A stretch of 64,000 bases of DNA from Branchiostoma floridae (taxonomy: Eukaryota > Chordata > Leptocardii > Amphioxiformes > Branchiostomatidae), in contig NC_049981.1 in the NCBI RefSeq assembly GCF_000003815.2, positions 3,137,415-3,201,414 on the forward strand, in the 5' to 3' direction. Shown piece by piece: positions 23,111 through 33,897 of the stretch. The translations under genes were made by a program, and so were the position numbers. Position 1 is the first letter of the stretch, and each line of letters begins with the position of its first letter. The notes below the pieces were generated by a model. It had not been told where the DNA came from, searched no databases, and worked only from the letters and a program-made list of their open reading frames with translations.

Positions 23111-24165
23111 GTCATTCGGTCCAGGAACGGCGGAGATGAATCACTTTGAAGATTTGACAGGAGAAAGAAAGAAGAAGAAACATTACGAATACAATATATT
23201 TCACCATACTATGTATGGCTGAAATATAATGAAGAAAACCTTTAATTAATGTACGTTTCTGCTCTCACAAGCTAAGTGCAGGTCATAATGATAAAGTTCT
23301 GAGTAGCTTGAATAGTCTGAGTACAAGTGCTATTTCTAGTAAAGTAAGAACGAGTGATCTTACTACATGTAACTACAAAGTCTAATGTATGTTTGTATGT
23401 ACAGGTTCGACTTCTTCTCGCTTCTCAAAATAGTTGTAAATGTAACGGCAGATGGTGCTTAAGATACATCTCTTATCTTATTGCAATAGGACTATCAATT
23501 TTTCTATGCTATGTAAATTTTGAAAACACGTAAAGTTATCTTGTACAAAATAGAAAACAGTATTGCTGTATAGTGAACAGTGAACAATAAAATGACTCTC
23601 GCTTTCTAGTTTATTTAAGTTACAATATTGACAAATCCTTTGTTGTGATGGAAATGCTGTGTTGTCTTCCGAATATGGTCTTCTGACTTGTATTGGTTAT
23701 GGCTTAGAGCCACTGTGCGAGCCACAGGCATTTTGAAAAGAATACGAAAATACATGTAGTATCTTTTTAACAAAATGAAAGATAATTTCTTAACATCTTC
23801 TAGAACCAAAGGTAACGAAATTAAATATTAGGACAAGGTATTTGCTTAGGCAAAGATATTGATTTACTACCGTTTACATCATCTTAAGACGTATCTCAAC
23901 GCACTGCGCATTTTAAGGTTACATCATATATATTTAATGATATGCTGCGCTACTGATGTTTTCCAAAATGTCCAAAGTGAACATCCTTTTATCATTGTTG
24001 CAAACCTCCTTTTGAAGCAATATCCTTTATCTTCATGTAATTTTCGATAACTTGCTCATCTGGGCTTCAAAAGCAAAATCGCCGCACGCCAGTGTGGCCG
24101 CAAGGGATAACAGTTAGCGACTAATTCACTAAAGCCGGGTTCACACGGTCGTATATACTCAAGCC

Positions 24166-24598
24166 TAGGGCTGGGTATCAGTACAGCGTACCGGTGCAAA
24201 ACCGGTTTTTCTTATTGGACCGGTCCAGAAAAACCGGACCTGAAAAAATTAAGTAGACCGGATGTTGGACCGATTAGAAAATTAACAGATTATTCTATCA
24301 GCCATTCACACGTTTTGGCGCTTGCAGGTGGAAGAAAATAACAAGAGTGAAGTAGAGTAGAGTTTATAGTAATTTCTACCAAGTTTTACAGCCAATCGTA
24401 CAGGTGCAGTTAGCGTTGTAGGATTTTAAAACGCCAGTGTAAGTCTCATACTCCACCAAACAAATTTCTATGTAGTGAAATGGACCATTGGTATGAGTCA
24501 TACTGATTCAGGTCCAGGTTCAGGTCCGGACCTGGACCTGATCCTTTGGACCTGAACCGGACCTGGACCTGAATTTTCTGTACCGGTACCCAGCCCTA
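24166..24598. mobile_element. hAT-type MITE (CCGGTACC family), copy A
   Basis: A 433-bp element starting 'tagggctgggta' and ending 'taccggtacccagcccta', flanked on both sides by the perfect 8-bp duplication CTCAAGCC (24158-24165 and 24599-24606). The interior is packed with self-complementary 'ggtccggacc', 'ggacctgaacc' and 'accggacctg' words. Eight-base duplications are diagnostic of hAT. A second copy, in the opposite orientation, is at 55923-56351. Confidence 0.85.
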
Positions 24599-24825
24599 CT
24601 CAAGCCCGTATGAGGTCCATGTGAAATTCTCCAGAGGTCGCTAAAAGTAATGTACTGTTTTCTTGCAAATTCATACCCATGTGGCTAATTGCAAGTGAAG
24701 AAAGACTAGATACATGAAATGAATGGGAATGGGTATGTGGCCTAAATACATGTAGATTATCTAAATTCTAACATACAAATATTGAGTGGGTGAATGTACA
24801 TACGGTACAGAATAGAGTACTAAAT

Positions 24826-25105
24826 CTACGTAACTATTACGGGGTTTGACTTCTTCTTTGAAGACAGTTGAAAATAAAATGCCCCATGTATTCTATAGTA
24901 GATTGATTTGATGATCTTAGTAGGAAGAGAATCTTTTGTGGCGTTTTTAACAATGAAAATGTTGATGGGATTTCGGTCACTCTTTTTTTCTTTCGGCATC
25001 AAATTGGGGACATTCACAAATAAAATGTGTTTCATTTTCCACTGCATTCGCTGTGCACTGCTTACAAATTCTTTCTTGAACAGGTAGCTTTTTGCATCTT
25101 CCTTT
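24826..25105 (-). pseudogene. LINE remnant, Cys-knuckle C-terminus
   Basis: On the - strand, across a frameshift, one reads KLPVQERICKQCTANAVENETHFICECPQFDAERK and, at the end, NCLQRRSQTP. This matches the fragment at 42570-43270 (ERTCNHCIA...VEDEIHFFSNC, FHCFQKRSQTP). It is a 5'-truncated, decayed copy. Confidence 0.6.
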
Positions 25106-25158
25106 CCCTATTTCTAACGGGTGCGAACTAATTCGTAACTAGAAATTGCCCAAACACA

Positions 25159-25238
25159 GACACATAACATGCCAGAGGAGTTGGCTTTCCGAGCAGTATG
25201 GTTGGTGACCAGTTAACTCCTCTGGTATGTTATTTGTC
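25159..25238. other. Hairpin of about 80 nt with a 24-bp stem
   Basis: 'gacacataacatgccagagg' (from 25159) pairs with 'cctctggtatgttatttgtc' (ending at about 25238), extended by 'agtt/aact'. The stem has one mismatch and one G-U pair, and the loop is about 32 nt. Size and pairing resemble a microRNA precursor, but it lies within repeat-derived DNA and may be a tiny foldback. Confidence 0.45.
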
Positions 25239-25345
25239 GATATTTGTCCATTTTCTACCATTTTTCCAGTGACCTGTGGAGCCTAGCAGAGGCTAAAACT
25301 TCCATACGGAACTCATACGGACTTGAAGATATACGGACGTTTGAG

Positions 25346-25940
25346 TTTATTTTGATCCACAATGAGCCTCATCAGAGGCTATTCTTCCTGTGGTCACATT
25401 CATATTTACACATTAAATACGTACAGTTAAAAACATACAAAGACATACAAAGTGACAATACATAGCAGATGTAACATAATTCCTCATAGTCAATATTTAC
25501 AGTCCAATACTTGCTAATTGTTGCCGGTGTTGTTCCACAACTGTGACATCCTGTGTAGAAAGCGCCTTTTCTGTGAGTTGGTTTTTGGTTTTGGTAGTAT
25601 GATCGTGTGAACCTTCCTTAAGGTGCTGCGACGAACAGTCGCCAAAATGCCGCAGTCCAGTAACATACCCGTGTTTTAAGATCTAAAGATTCTCTGATGC
25701 ATTTACCTTGCTGCACCTTATTAGGTTTGTCTACTAGAATATAGCGAAATTAGTCTTAAGGAAGAAATGTATCAAATTCTGTTTAGAAAAATTCGAAAGA
25801 GATATATTAGGAAAAAAATGACCACTACCACAAAATGCCTTTGTCAAATTAGAGGACGATCAAATCATTATATTTTTGTCTAAATACATTGTATGAAACG
25901 TTGTCACATTATTTTGTTTTCAATCCGTGAATAGTTTCAT
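25346..25940. other. No recognised feature
   Basis: Non-coding sequence between the nested repeats and the first receptor gene. It may contain the unseen 5' exon or promoter of GPCR gene 1, but nothing specific supports that. Confidence 0.3.
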
Positions 25941-26100
25941 CAGGTTAATAAGTCACTGAAGAAAAAGAATCTTTTCACAGTTACATGATTGTATACAACC
26001 AATTACCTTCCTCAGGGCAATTCTGACTGGTTCACATTGCACTGCAGCATAGGTGTCGCTGCTTACAGATGCGGTTCCAAGCGTAACGTATTTACATATT
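25941..26100 (+). repeat. MITE-like repeat directly upstream of GPCR gene 1 exon
   Basis: 'aggttaataagtcactgaa', 'ctcagggcaattctgactgg', 'ttcacattgcactgcagc' and 'ggtgtcgctgcttacagatg' match the family at 370-590 and 57408-57690. The match runs to within a few bases of the proposed splice acceptor at 26110. Confidence 0.65.
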
Positions 26101-26110
26101 TTGTTTCCAG

Positions 26111-28751
26111 TGACCATTCTTCCCTTATTGGAAGCCCGACCAGTGACGGTCATTCCCACAAGCCAGACACAAGAAGAATCGCCCACGTCTGTGTCACCTG
26201 ATGACTCACCCACGCCTGTGTCACCTGATGACTCACCCACGTCTGTGTCACCCGATGACTCACCCACGTCTGTGTCAACTGATGACTCACCCACGTCTGT
26301 GTCACCTGATGACTCACCCACGTCTGTGGCACCTGATGACTCATCCACTTCTGTGTCACCCGATGACTCACCCACGTCTGTGTCACCTGATGACTCACCC
26401 ACGTCTGTGGCACCTGATGACTCATCCACGTCTGTGGCACCTGATGACTCATCCACGTCTGTGTCACCTGATGACTCACCCACGTCTGTGTCACCTGATG
26501 ACTCACCCGTGTCTGTGTCACCTGATGACTCACCCACGTCTGTGTCACCTGATGACTCACCCACGTCTGTGGCACCTGATGACTCATCCACGTCTGTGTC
26601 ACCTGATGACTCACCCACGTCTGTGGCACCTGATGACTCATCCACGTCTGTGTCACCTGATGACTCACCCACGTCTGTGGCACCTGATGACTCATCCACG
26701 TCTGTGTCACCTGATGACTCGCCCACGTCTGTGTCACCTGATGACTCACCCACGTCTGTGTCACCTGATGACTCACCCACGTCTGTGGCACCTGATGACT
26801 CACCCACGTCTGTAGCACCTAATGACTCACCCACGTCTGTGGCACCCGATGACTCACCCACGTCTGTGGCACCTGATGACTTCTACTGGACAGAATCTGG
26901 TAAGACATCTTCCCTGTTGTAACATTTGTGCTTGTAAGGTATAAGCTGTTAATATGTACGGTTACTGTCAAGCCTTGTTCTATGGTGATTATACAGATGG
27001 CATCCTCTTTGCACCCAAAAACGGTTGCGAGCGCGCGCGACCCCCTAACCCACCCCCACCAAGAAAACATTGCGTTCATAATGACAGATAACTAGTAAGG
27101 AAGGTTTAACAAATGACTGAACACACGAGACGGCAAGCCAAATTTCTTTCTTTCTGTTTTTTTCACATTTTCTGCCAGGACTTGGAATGTTTACAACTTT
27201 TACAACTTGTCAACTTACTGATGTAGATGCACATGCCCAAAAAACGAAACTTCTACGTTACAAAGAGGCTAAATTATTGCACAATGGCTCCTCCGATGAT
27301 TTTGTTTGCACTGACTTATAGATAACTGCAGCAGGTTGAATAAAATAAAAGCAATTTAAATCCGTACTGCAAGGGTCAGTATCCCCCTTTAAGTTATGGC
27401 ATGCAAATCTTAGACTTTAAAAATGTCTACAAGGCTCTACTTAATAAGCTCCACTTAGCTGAAAGATAATGACCTACCCAGTGTGTACCATTTTTTACTG
27501 CACCACCACCACCGGCAGCACAAGAGTACGGCCTTTGTTTCCCTAGGCTCAAACCCCTCATGGTGCCTTGCATAGTAGTACAAAGAGGTATACATAGAAC
27601 TAGTAGCTATTATAACGGAAATGTATCGGTATCGTTATAGGAGAGGCAGCGACAACGGCCGTCAACAAGGTTATCTATGACGAGGAAATGGACAGCTTCG
27701 TTGACAACGTCACGATGGGTAAGTGGCAACGTTCTTTTTTTCATCACAACAGACAATACGTGATGATGACACACTCAAGCACACTGCTTATGACCGTCAT
27801 CAAAACAAGTCGCATCACAATAAAACAAGTATAGACAAGAAAGCACTTGAACAATATGGTAGCATTCGTATCTGCATACATAGCTAAAGGCATAACGGAG
27901 AACGACTGCACGTGATTTTGATACAAAACGTACGACTTACCAACTGATCTCCTTCTGGATGGCCCGATTGCAAAGTGTGCAACGGGTCAGAGGTCGTTGG
28001 AAGTCGGCACCGACGCCCGTCTCTGCTCACGTATTGTAAGATACTGGTCAAAGGTCGCTGGGAGTCGAATTTAAAGCAAGGTATCGAGCTGACGAAACCA
28101 TTCACAGAACTTTCTGTGATAGTTTGAGACAACTGTGAAGAAATGATAATGTAAAAGATATGATGTACAAATGATGCCTTTGTGTGGTAAGCAACATGCA
28201 TATTCATATTACAAGCTGTCATTCTTGCATCAATCGCATGATTTGTGAAATTTCTGCCTCTATCTTTCTCTTCTTGTAGCTAACCAAACAGTGACCTCCG
28301 TCAGCCCGACCCTATCACCATCACCAGGTTATGGGTTGGTAATAAGCTCTACAGTTACTGGCATCTTCAGTGCCGTGGGCACCATAGGCAATGGCATGGT
28401 GATTACGGCCTTCTGCACTTACAGACAGGTACATTGTCAATAATTATCTCCATGAAAAATGTAGATATAGTTTTGGGTGTGTCTGGTTGTCTGGATCTTT
28501 GTTTCCGTACTTTTTGTAGTCGACATAAATCAAGAATCTCCGAATGGATTACAATGATAATTGTTATGTGGGTAGGTGATGGGAAGACGAAGATCAAGAT
28601 CAATTTTGGGTCCTCTGCTATGTGATCTCGGTACTGCAGCAGAAATTCCGATTTTTGTATCTTTTGACCTGGATGTGCTATGGTCTTGTTGAGATCGTAA
28701 TTCTGGCAATATTTACTTTCGCAGAGGAGATGATAGTTTCGGCAGCGTTCA

Positions 28752-28845
<94 letters not shown>

Positions 28846-30003
28846 CGTTGGTCCGACTGTCTGTCAACGTGATAATTCACGGCAGGATGTATTGTCTTCG
28901 AAATACATACTTATTTTGTGGGTAGGTCATGATGAAACTTCGGGAAGATTGTAGTTCGGGCCTAACGGCCTGTTATGGTACATTTTCAAACCTTCCGGTT
29001 TGGATATCTCATGTTCTGCACATGTTATGGCCAACTAGCAACATTCTTTGGAACTGCAGAGGGCGTTTCAGTTGCTGTTAGTCAACAAAGATAATTCAAG
29101 ACGTGCTAATTAATCGTCTTGATTTTTCTGCATGGTTTTGCCCAAAGATTTTGTGCACAATGATCTGAAAAGGAAACATTTTCACAGGTACGAACGTCCG
29201 CAAACTCCTTCATCCTCAGCATCAGCATCAGTGACATCATCATCACCGGTTTTCAGTACCCAGTAGGGATGGCCTCCAGCATCATTGGTGCCCCCTCTCT
29301 AGGACACGCCATGTGCCCCGTACTAGGTGCCTTATTCTACTTCAGTATCTACGTATCGTTGTCATCTATGGTTCTGATCGCCTTCAACAGATACATACGA
29401 GTCACCAAGTCACCACAAACACACATGAAACTGTTCAGCCCCTTCAGGTCGTTTTTGTGGATTCTGTTGTCGTGGGTTGTGAGTGTGTTGTTGGTAGTTC
29501 CGGCTTTTGTAGGCTACGGCGAATTCGGTTGGAACAGAAGTCGAATCTGTGGTATCATGGAAGGCAGTCCTTACAGTGCACACTATGTGTCCACCGTCTA
29601 TGGGACCTTCTACTGGCTCACGTTCTGTGTGGTAGTCTTCCTCTATGTGAGGATCTACCTCTTCGTGAAACACTCAGTCGTGACAATGGCAGCGAATCAA
29701 AACCTTGCCAACCCTGGGCAGTACGTGTCAGAAAGGGTAATCAAACAAACCAAACACATGTTCATCATCTTCATCACATTTACTGTGTGCACTGCTCCGA
29801 GTGTGCTGTTGTACAGTATCAATGTACATGTGGACTTCTTGCCGTTTGGAGTGATAGTAGTGTCGTTCATGCTGTACCGCTTGAACTATGTCCTGAACCC
29901 TTTCCTGTACGCATGGAAGCTGCCTTTGTTCAAGCGTGCTTTTAAGGCGCTCATTCGCTGCAAGCGGCAGCTGCCGTTTCAGCCCGGAGCTCATGTGAAC
30001 TAA
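26111..30003 (+). CDS. Class A GPCR gene 1 (melatonin-receptor-like), 5' end unresolved
   Basis: Predicted plasma-membrane seven-transmembrane receptor; ligand unknown. Supported exons: 26111-26899, 27641-27718, 28280-28428, 29188-30003, all GT-AG with phases 1, 1, 0 (609 whole codons). Exon 1 encodes an extracellular stalk dominated by a 9-residue repeat (26197-26871). Exon 2 encodes an acidic segment ending in the N-glycosylation motif DNVT. Exon 3 has TM1 with IGNGMVITAF. Exon 4 has TM2 (SISISDIIITG), TM3 with Cys (AMCPVLG), NRY at 29386-29394 instead of DRY, TM4 (LSWVV), an ECL2 Cys, TM6 (FTVCTAP), TM7 NPFLY and a basic helix 8. NRY plus an intron in intracellular loop 1 resembles melatonin receptors; Tre1/moody/GPR84-like receptors are alternatives. 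No in-frame ATG precedes 26111 nearby, so an upstream exon probably supplies the start. AATAAA at 30692. Confidence 0.88.
26197..26871 (+). repeat. 27-bp coding minisatellite, 25 copies (PDDSPTSVS units)
   Basis: Twenty-five uninterrupted units starting at 26197 and ending at 26871, all in frame with the receptor. The consensus residues are PDDSPTSVS, with variants PDDSSTSVS and ...SVA. PDDSS units almost always follow a unit ending SVA, so a 54-bp dimer has been amplified. The product would be an acidic Ser/Thr/Pro stalk, a plausible O-glycosylation substrate. Sister genes at the same point have about one unit (EEPTSMSPDDN, EEPTSVSPDDL). Other frames, including the - strand, also lack stops, which is a by-product of the 27-bp period. 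Confidence 0.95.
28437..28735 (+). repeat. Dispersed repeat inserted in intron 3 of GPCR gene 1
   Basis: 'ttatctccatgaaaaatg', 'agatatagtttt', 'gatgggaagacgaagatcaa' and 'tactgcagcagaaattcc' match, in reverse orientation, 47820-48085. The two sister genes lack it between the exon 3 donor and the GT-rich stretch. Related units with 'gagttatgctg' are at 43590-44105. Confidence 0.65.
28752..28845 (+). repeat. (GT)n microsatellite in intron 3
   Basis: About 94 bp of GT, the first part with interspersed ATGTGT. The sister genes have only about 7-16 bp of GT at the same place, directly at the splice donor. Confidence 0.9.
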
Positions 30004-30093
30004 CCGCCAACACTCTTACGTAGCTGCCGGGGTTGGCTCGGTTTGCACAGGATGTCTGTGGGCGCGCGGTTCCGGCGCTATATCTAAGGGTGC

Positions 30094-30286
30094 GGTCACA
30101 TAGGTCGTGCGATAGTCGTACGATTCTGATTCCGTAGGATTTTCAAGCAGGCCGTGGCAGAACCAACCACCCACATGGATCCATTTTGTGTACCAAGACA
30201 GTTGAACTTTGCAGCAGACGTACATTTTCGTCCCCCAAAATGCCCAAAGTTAGCGATCGTACGACGATCGTACGGCCTATGTGACC
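30094..30286. mobile_element. 193-bp MITE about 90 bp downstream of GPCR gene 1
   Basis: The termini 'ggtcacataggtcgtgcgat' and 'gatcgtacggcctatgtgac' are inverted repeats. The interior contains 'cgtacgattct' and 'gatcgtacgacgatcgtacg'. It is absent from the corresponding 3' flank of gene 2. Confidence 0.7.
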
Positions 30287-30459
30287 TTGTGGTCTTGATT
30301 TTTGCATTCAGGTCGCTGTCAATACAAGGAAGAGGTGTTTGGGTCCCCTGGTAGCTCGCAATGAGACTGCAGGGGAGTTTATTTTAAAATCTTTCAAGGA
30401 GCATAACTGAACAAAGGGACGACGGTATTTGTTGTTGGTGTATTTACTAGTAATCAAAA

Positions 30460-32000
30460 TTTTGAATGCTCAAATCACCAAACTTGTTCAAGTTTCTGAC
30501 CATCCTGTATGTATCGCGTATAGGCCGGCGCCCATCTCCATTTTTCTATAGATCTTGGACCACACAGCAAGAACTACAGCAACGGGACAATCCACTAGTA
30601 GGGGCCTTGAACACAAATATCAAGATTGGAAATAGATTGCACACAAAGACATACATTTTTGTAATGATCATTGATCATATCAGTAGAATCTAATAAAATG
30701 TGCAATACTCAAAGTCACCACCCTACATACACTAGTACGGCACGGATAGAAAATGAATAGGCCTTACGTTGGGAGTATGAAGACTGAAAGCGTTTAATTG
30801 ATGGGACAATTCCTGAGTGAAAAACGTGATTGGGGGCATTGTAGTAGGTAGACAAAGACATAGGTTACCTAGGAAAAGAATGTCTATATCGTGGTCTACG
30901 AGTCTTAGAAGCTATTCGACTAGAATGCACGCTGCGCTAATGGTTATACATTGAGCACAAGAAGTGCCCAGGGATGTTGTTGGACTTATTCTGTGGTTTG
31001 ATTTAATGACAGCATGCCATGATCATGTGACGTGCAATGGTCGTTTTTGCTAGCAGGCGAGATTACCAACATTGCCTCGGTTTTATTTAGGGTGAGTTTC
31101 GGTCCGAGCATTCCACCTGGATATCACTCCGTTTTGACTCTGATTGACCTCTTTGGGGTTTTGTAAGCGAAGTTGTTATATCATGTACCTTGATTATTAA
31201 AAAAAATTGTAGCAGCACTACAATTTACTTATTAATACCTGATGACACAAATCAAGAGCTGGAAGTATGGATTTTGATGGTTCGACGTGAAATGATATCA
31301 GAAGAGTGTGTACGTATTTAAAGTAGGCGTTCATTTTCTTTGAATTATCATATTCTTGTTGAAAGTAATATGCTGCACTTTGATGTCATGAACACATAAA
31401 TCGTGTACATTGTACCGATGTGGACCGTATTTCACCAGCTGTTTCTGTATTGCTTTGCTAATGTTGAATGCTACATGTTTGAAAAGACCGTTGCTATTTC
31501 GGAATTTTAACTTCTTGTCATTCAAGATTGCTATGATTAGGATATCCGTATCGGGCATTGTGGATGGATAAAATGTTGAAATATAATAGTACTTGTCCAA
31601 ATCTTCGCTTTACAATGAATCGTTGTATGTACTGAGCAGAGATGTAAAAATACATGTTGTAAAACTGGTTGTGTGCAATTATATATATAATTCACGATGA
31701 TTATGCACTGTTCGTTTCTCAAAGACACATGGGCAAATTGCGGTACCAGGTTCTTTATCTGCTTCCGTATTTGCTATGACGTCACGAGCGGATATTAACT
31801 TAAATACAGGCGGTAGAAATCATGAACTAAAAGAAAGATTTGTAAGCTTTGATGTTCAATAACATCAGAAAAGTGTTCATTAACAAATACTTTTGATGTT
31901 TGCTTTTGAATAGGAACTGTTGTATTTTAGTGTCACTGGTGACATGGACACTTTAAAGCATGGCACAGTAGTTGCTATCACGAATTGTCACAACATGTTC
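30460..32000 (+). repeat. 3' flank of the receptor duplication unit (gene 1)
   Basis: Non-coding. Blocks such as 'gcctataggccggcgc'-type sequence near 30525, 'attaggatatccgtatcggg' and 'actttaaagcatggcac' recur at 38220-39990 and, in part, at 53100-53940, so the segmental duplication includes about 2 kb after each receptor. A TGACGTCA site lies at 31777-31784. No further gene was seen. Confidence 0.6.
31777..31784. promoter_or_regulatory. CRE-like TGACGTCA, conserved in the paralogous flank
   Basis: A perfect 8-bp CRE palindrome. The homologous site is intact at 39794-39801 and degenerate ('gacgtca') near 53730. A regulatory role is only inferred. Confidence 0.3.
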
Positions 32001-32017
32001 CGTAGTACAAATGTATA

Positions 32018-32063
32018 TATATAGAAAGAGAGAGAGAAAGAGATAGATAGAGAGAGAGAGAGA
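32018..32063. repeat. (GA)n/(GATA)n microsatellite
   Basis: 'agaaagagagagagaaagag' followed by 'atagatagagagagagagag'. Confidence 0.85.
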
Positions 32064-32076
32064 CTATCGTTGAAAT

Positions 32077-32625
32077 TTAGATTATATGTCCTTTCTAGTT
32101 TTTAAAATACACAGATAATTTATGGCAGCTTTGGTTGACGCACTGTGCCCAAGGAGACAGCCTTTTGCTTTGTTATAATTCACTCGCACTACATGCGCCG
32201 ACACAATGCGAAATTTCCTAATTACATGTATACAGCTTAATTACAACACATTGTAGCGAGGCAAGCAGTCTACACTGGAACGCCACAGCAGATAATATGT
32301 TTTTGATAGGACTTTCCATGCTGTCGATTCGATAACACAATAGTGGCGTCGTGTGTGGGGTGACTGATAGAGTGTTCGGCTCCAAACCTAGAGGTCCCGA
32401 GTTATATACCCGCCGTGCCCCCGATGTTGTGCCCTCGGGAAAGGCACTTAACACGACATTCCTGACTTCACCCAGCTGTAAAAATGGGTACCTGACTTCG
32501 GTCGGGGAGGTAATAGGTAAGACTACCTTTACCTTCTGTCTGTGCTGTGTATGTGACACTTTAATATAAGTTACTAACTTGAGTGCAGTGCCACATTGCC
32601 TCTGTCTGTAAAAAGCAATAGAAAA
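32077..32625 (+). repeat. tRNA-derived SINE with upstream repeat block
   Basis: The upstream block 'tcctttctagtttttaaaat' ... 'cccaaggagacag' (32077-32160) is shared with 12180 and 45078. The SINE head starts at about 32341 'gtggcgtcgtg', with A-box-like 'tgactgatagagtg' and a degenerate B box 'gagttatataccc' (intact in the copy at 45808). The body 'cacttaacacgacattcc', 'tgggtacctgacttcgg' and 'taagttactaacttgagtgc' follows. Confidence 0.65.
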
Positions 32626-32794
32626 AAATTGGGCGTGGAAAACAAGTGCGCCACAAGCAAATGTTAACGCCTTAAAACTCAGACTACACTGCCAATGTGA
32701 GCCAGTGTAGACTTCAGATACGTGACTTTTGACAGCCATTTTCTTACGTGTTTTCCATACAATAGGAGACTGACTTAGTGGACTATGCCCTGAA

Positions 32795-32911
32795 CACGCT
32801 CTTAAACAACCGCGTGTGGCGCACTCGTTTTCATGACTTCGTTCCTTAAAAGCCTATTGGCCGATGATCCGTTGATTGGGGCGTTACTCCTCACTTCACT
32901 TCACATCACCT
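32795..32911 (+). repeat. Repeated 5' module, copy 3, cut by a gap
   Basis: 'cgcgtgtggcgcactcgttt', 'catgacttcgttcctta', 'gatccgttgattgg' and 'cctcacttcacttcacatca' match 46735-46840. Whether the signal-peptide exon follows is hidden by the gap. Confidence 0.6.
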
Positions 32912-33011
32912 NNNNNNNNNNNNNNNNNNNNNNNNNNNNNNNNNNNNNNNNNNNNNNNNNNNNNNNNNNNNNNNNNNNNNNNNNNNNNNNNNNNNNNNNN
33001 NNNNNNNNNNN
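32912..33011. other. Assembly gap (100 N)
   Basis: Run of 100 N. Confidence 0.99.
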
Positions 33012-33897
33012 AGGCTTACGCTAGAGCCCCAAATTTTGTCAGTTTTCCTAAAATATTGTTGGCAACAATTTAACGAAGTTTAAAAAAAATTCCATTTTTT
33101 CCTGTTGCCATGGCAGCCGTTTGTTGACAGGCAGTTTTGCCAAAAATCACTATTTTTGGGTCTAACAATGGATTTTTCACATTTATTTGCTACATTACTG
33201 CTATTTAGGGACATAAATAAAATTTTATATTATTTAGCATATCTTTCATAATTATATATGCATAATTTATGCCAATTTGATGACGTCATCAGCCCAAAAT
33301 CCAAGATGGCGGACCGTATGGCCCGATCAAGAATAACAAGCTAATTATCCCTTAAAATTTGTAACTACCTGGGATTTTTTCCTCCAAAACCCTCAAAATG
33401 AATGAATTTAGTCTATTTCCATTGCCTTTTGGGATTATTTGTTGCAAAAAAAGGATTTTCAAAAATTCAAGGGGGGGGATATAATATGGCGGAGCCCAAC
33501 TCGTATCTTAGATGTGCATGGCGGCATTTTATTACGTCTTTTTGACGTCATTGATGTTGCTATTGGCAACGCAAGTCGTAATTAACATTATTATTCTGGT
33601 ATCCGCACTTGGTGTTACATTTTTGGAGCATAACTTGAAGTTTTATGAGAATACCCATTTTTCATGGGTCCGGCCAATATTATCAAATTGATGACGTCAT
33701 AATTACGCCATCTTACGTCAACGTAGCGTCAAACGTCAAATAATTGTCAGATATTATGTCGACATCATGTCCTGAAAATTTGGTGGCCCTACGGCACGTC
33801 GTTCAAGAGTTATAGGACTTAAAAGTGGAGGGCCTCAAAAGCCCCCCCCCCCCCGGTCCAGGGATGACCAAAAAAGCCCGGTCTAAATAGGGTTAAA
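33012..33897 (-). mobile_element. Dispersed element with GGGTTAA end and CRE-like sites (copy A)
   Basis: Matches the reverse complement of 51623-52475: 'atattgttggcaacaattta', 'gttgccatggc', a long C run (33841-33854) and the terminus 'agcccggtctaaatagggtt'. It contains three perfect TGACGTCA sites (33281, 33543, 33692). A related terminus stands alone at 34433-34500. No coding capacity was recognised. Confidence 0.6.

Larger units (their letters stand above)
24137..25345. mobile_element. Older element interrupted by a hAT MITE and a LINE fragment
   Basis: The left boundary 'gggttcacacggtcgtatat' and 'caagcccgtatgaggtcc' (split by the MITE at 24166-24598) and the right boundary 'cggaactcatacggacttga' look like the two ends of one inverted-repeat element. 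A similar right end occurs at 46675-46705. The element has no intact coding region. Confidence 0.4.

Noticed and set aside
25953-26861. 302-codon - strand open frame (GESSGATDV repeats) and other long frames opposite the receptor stalk
   Set aside because: They are by-products of a 27-bp stop-free minisatellite. The + strand frame matches the sister genes on both sides of the repeat, splices correctly and explains the region.
28403-28867. 154-codon - strand frame with poly-(His-Thr)
   Set aside because: Read-through of the (GT)n microsatellite in an intron.
29313-29945. 210-codon + strand frame inside the terminal exon of GPCR gene 1, and similar antisense frames at 37437-37956 and 51053-51482
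   Set aside because: Shadow frames of conserved receptor exons. They have no domain, and the receptor frame carries all diagnostic motifs.
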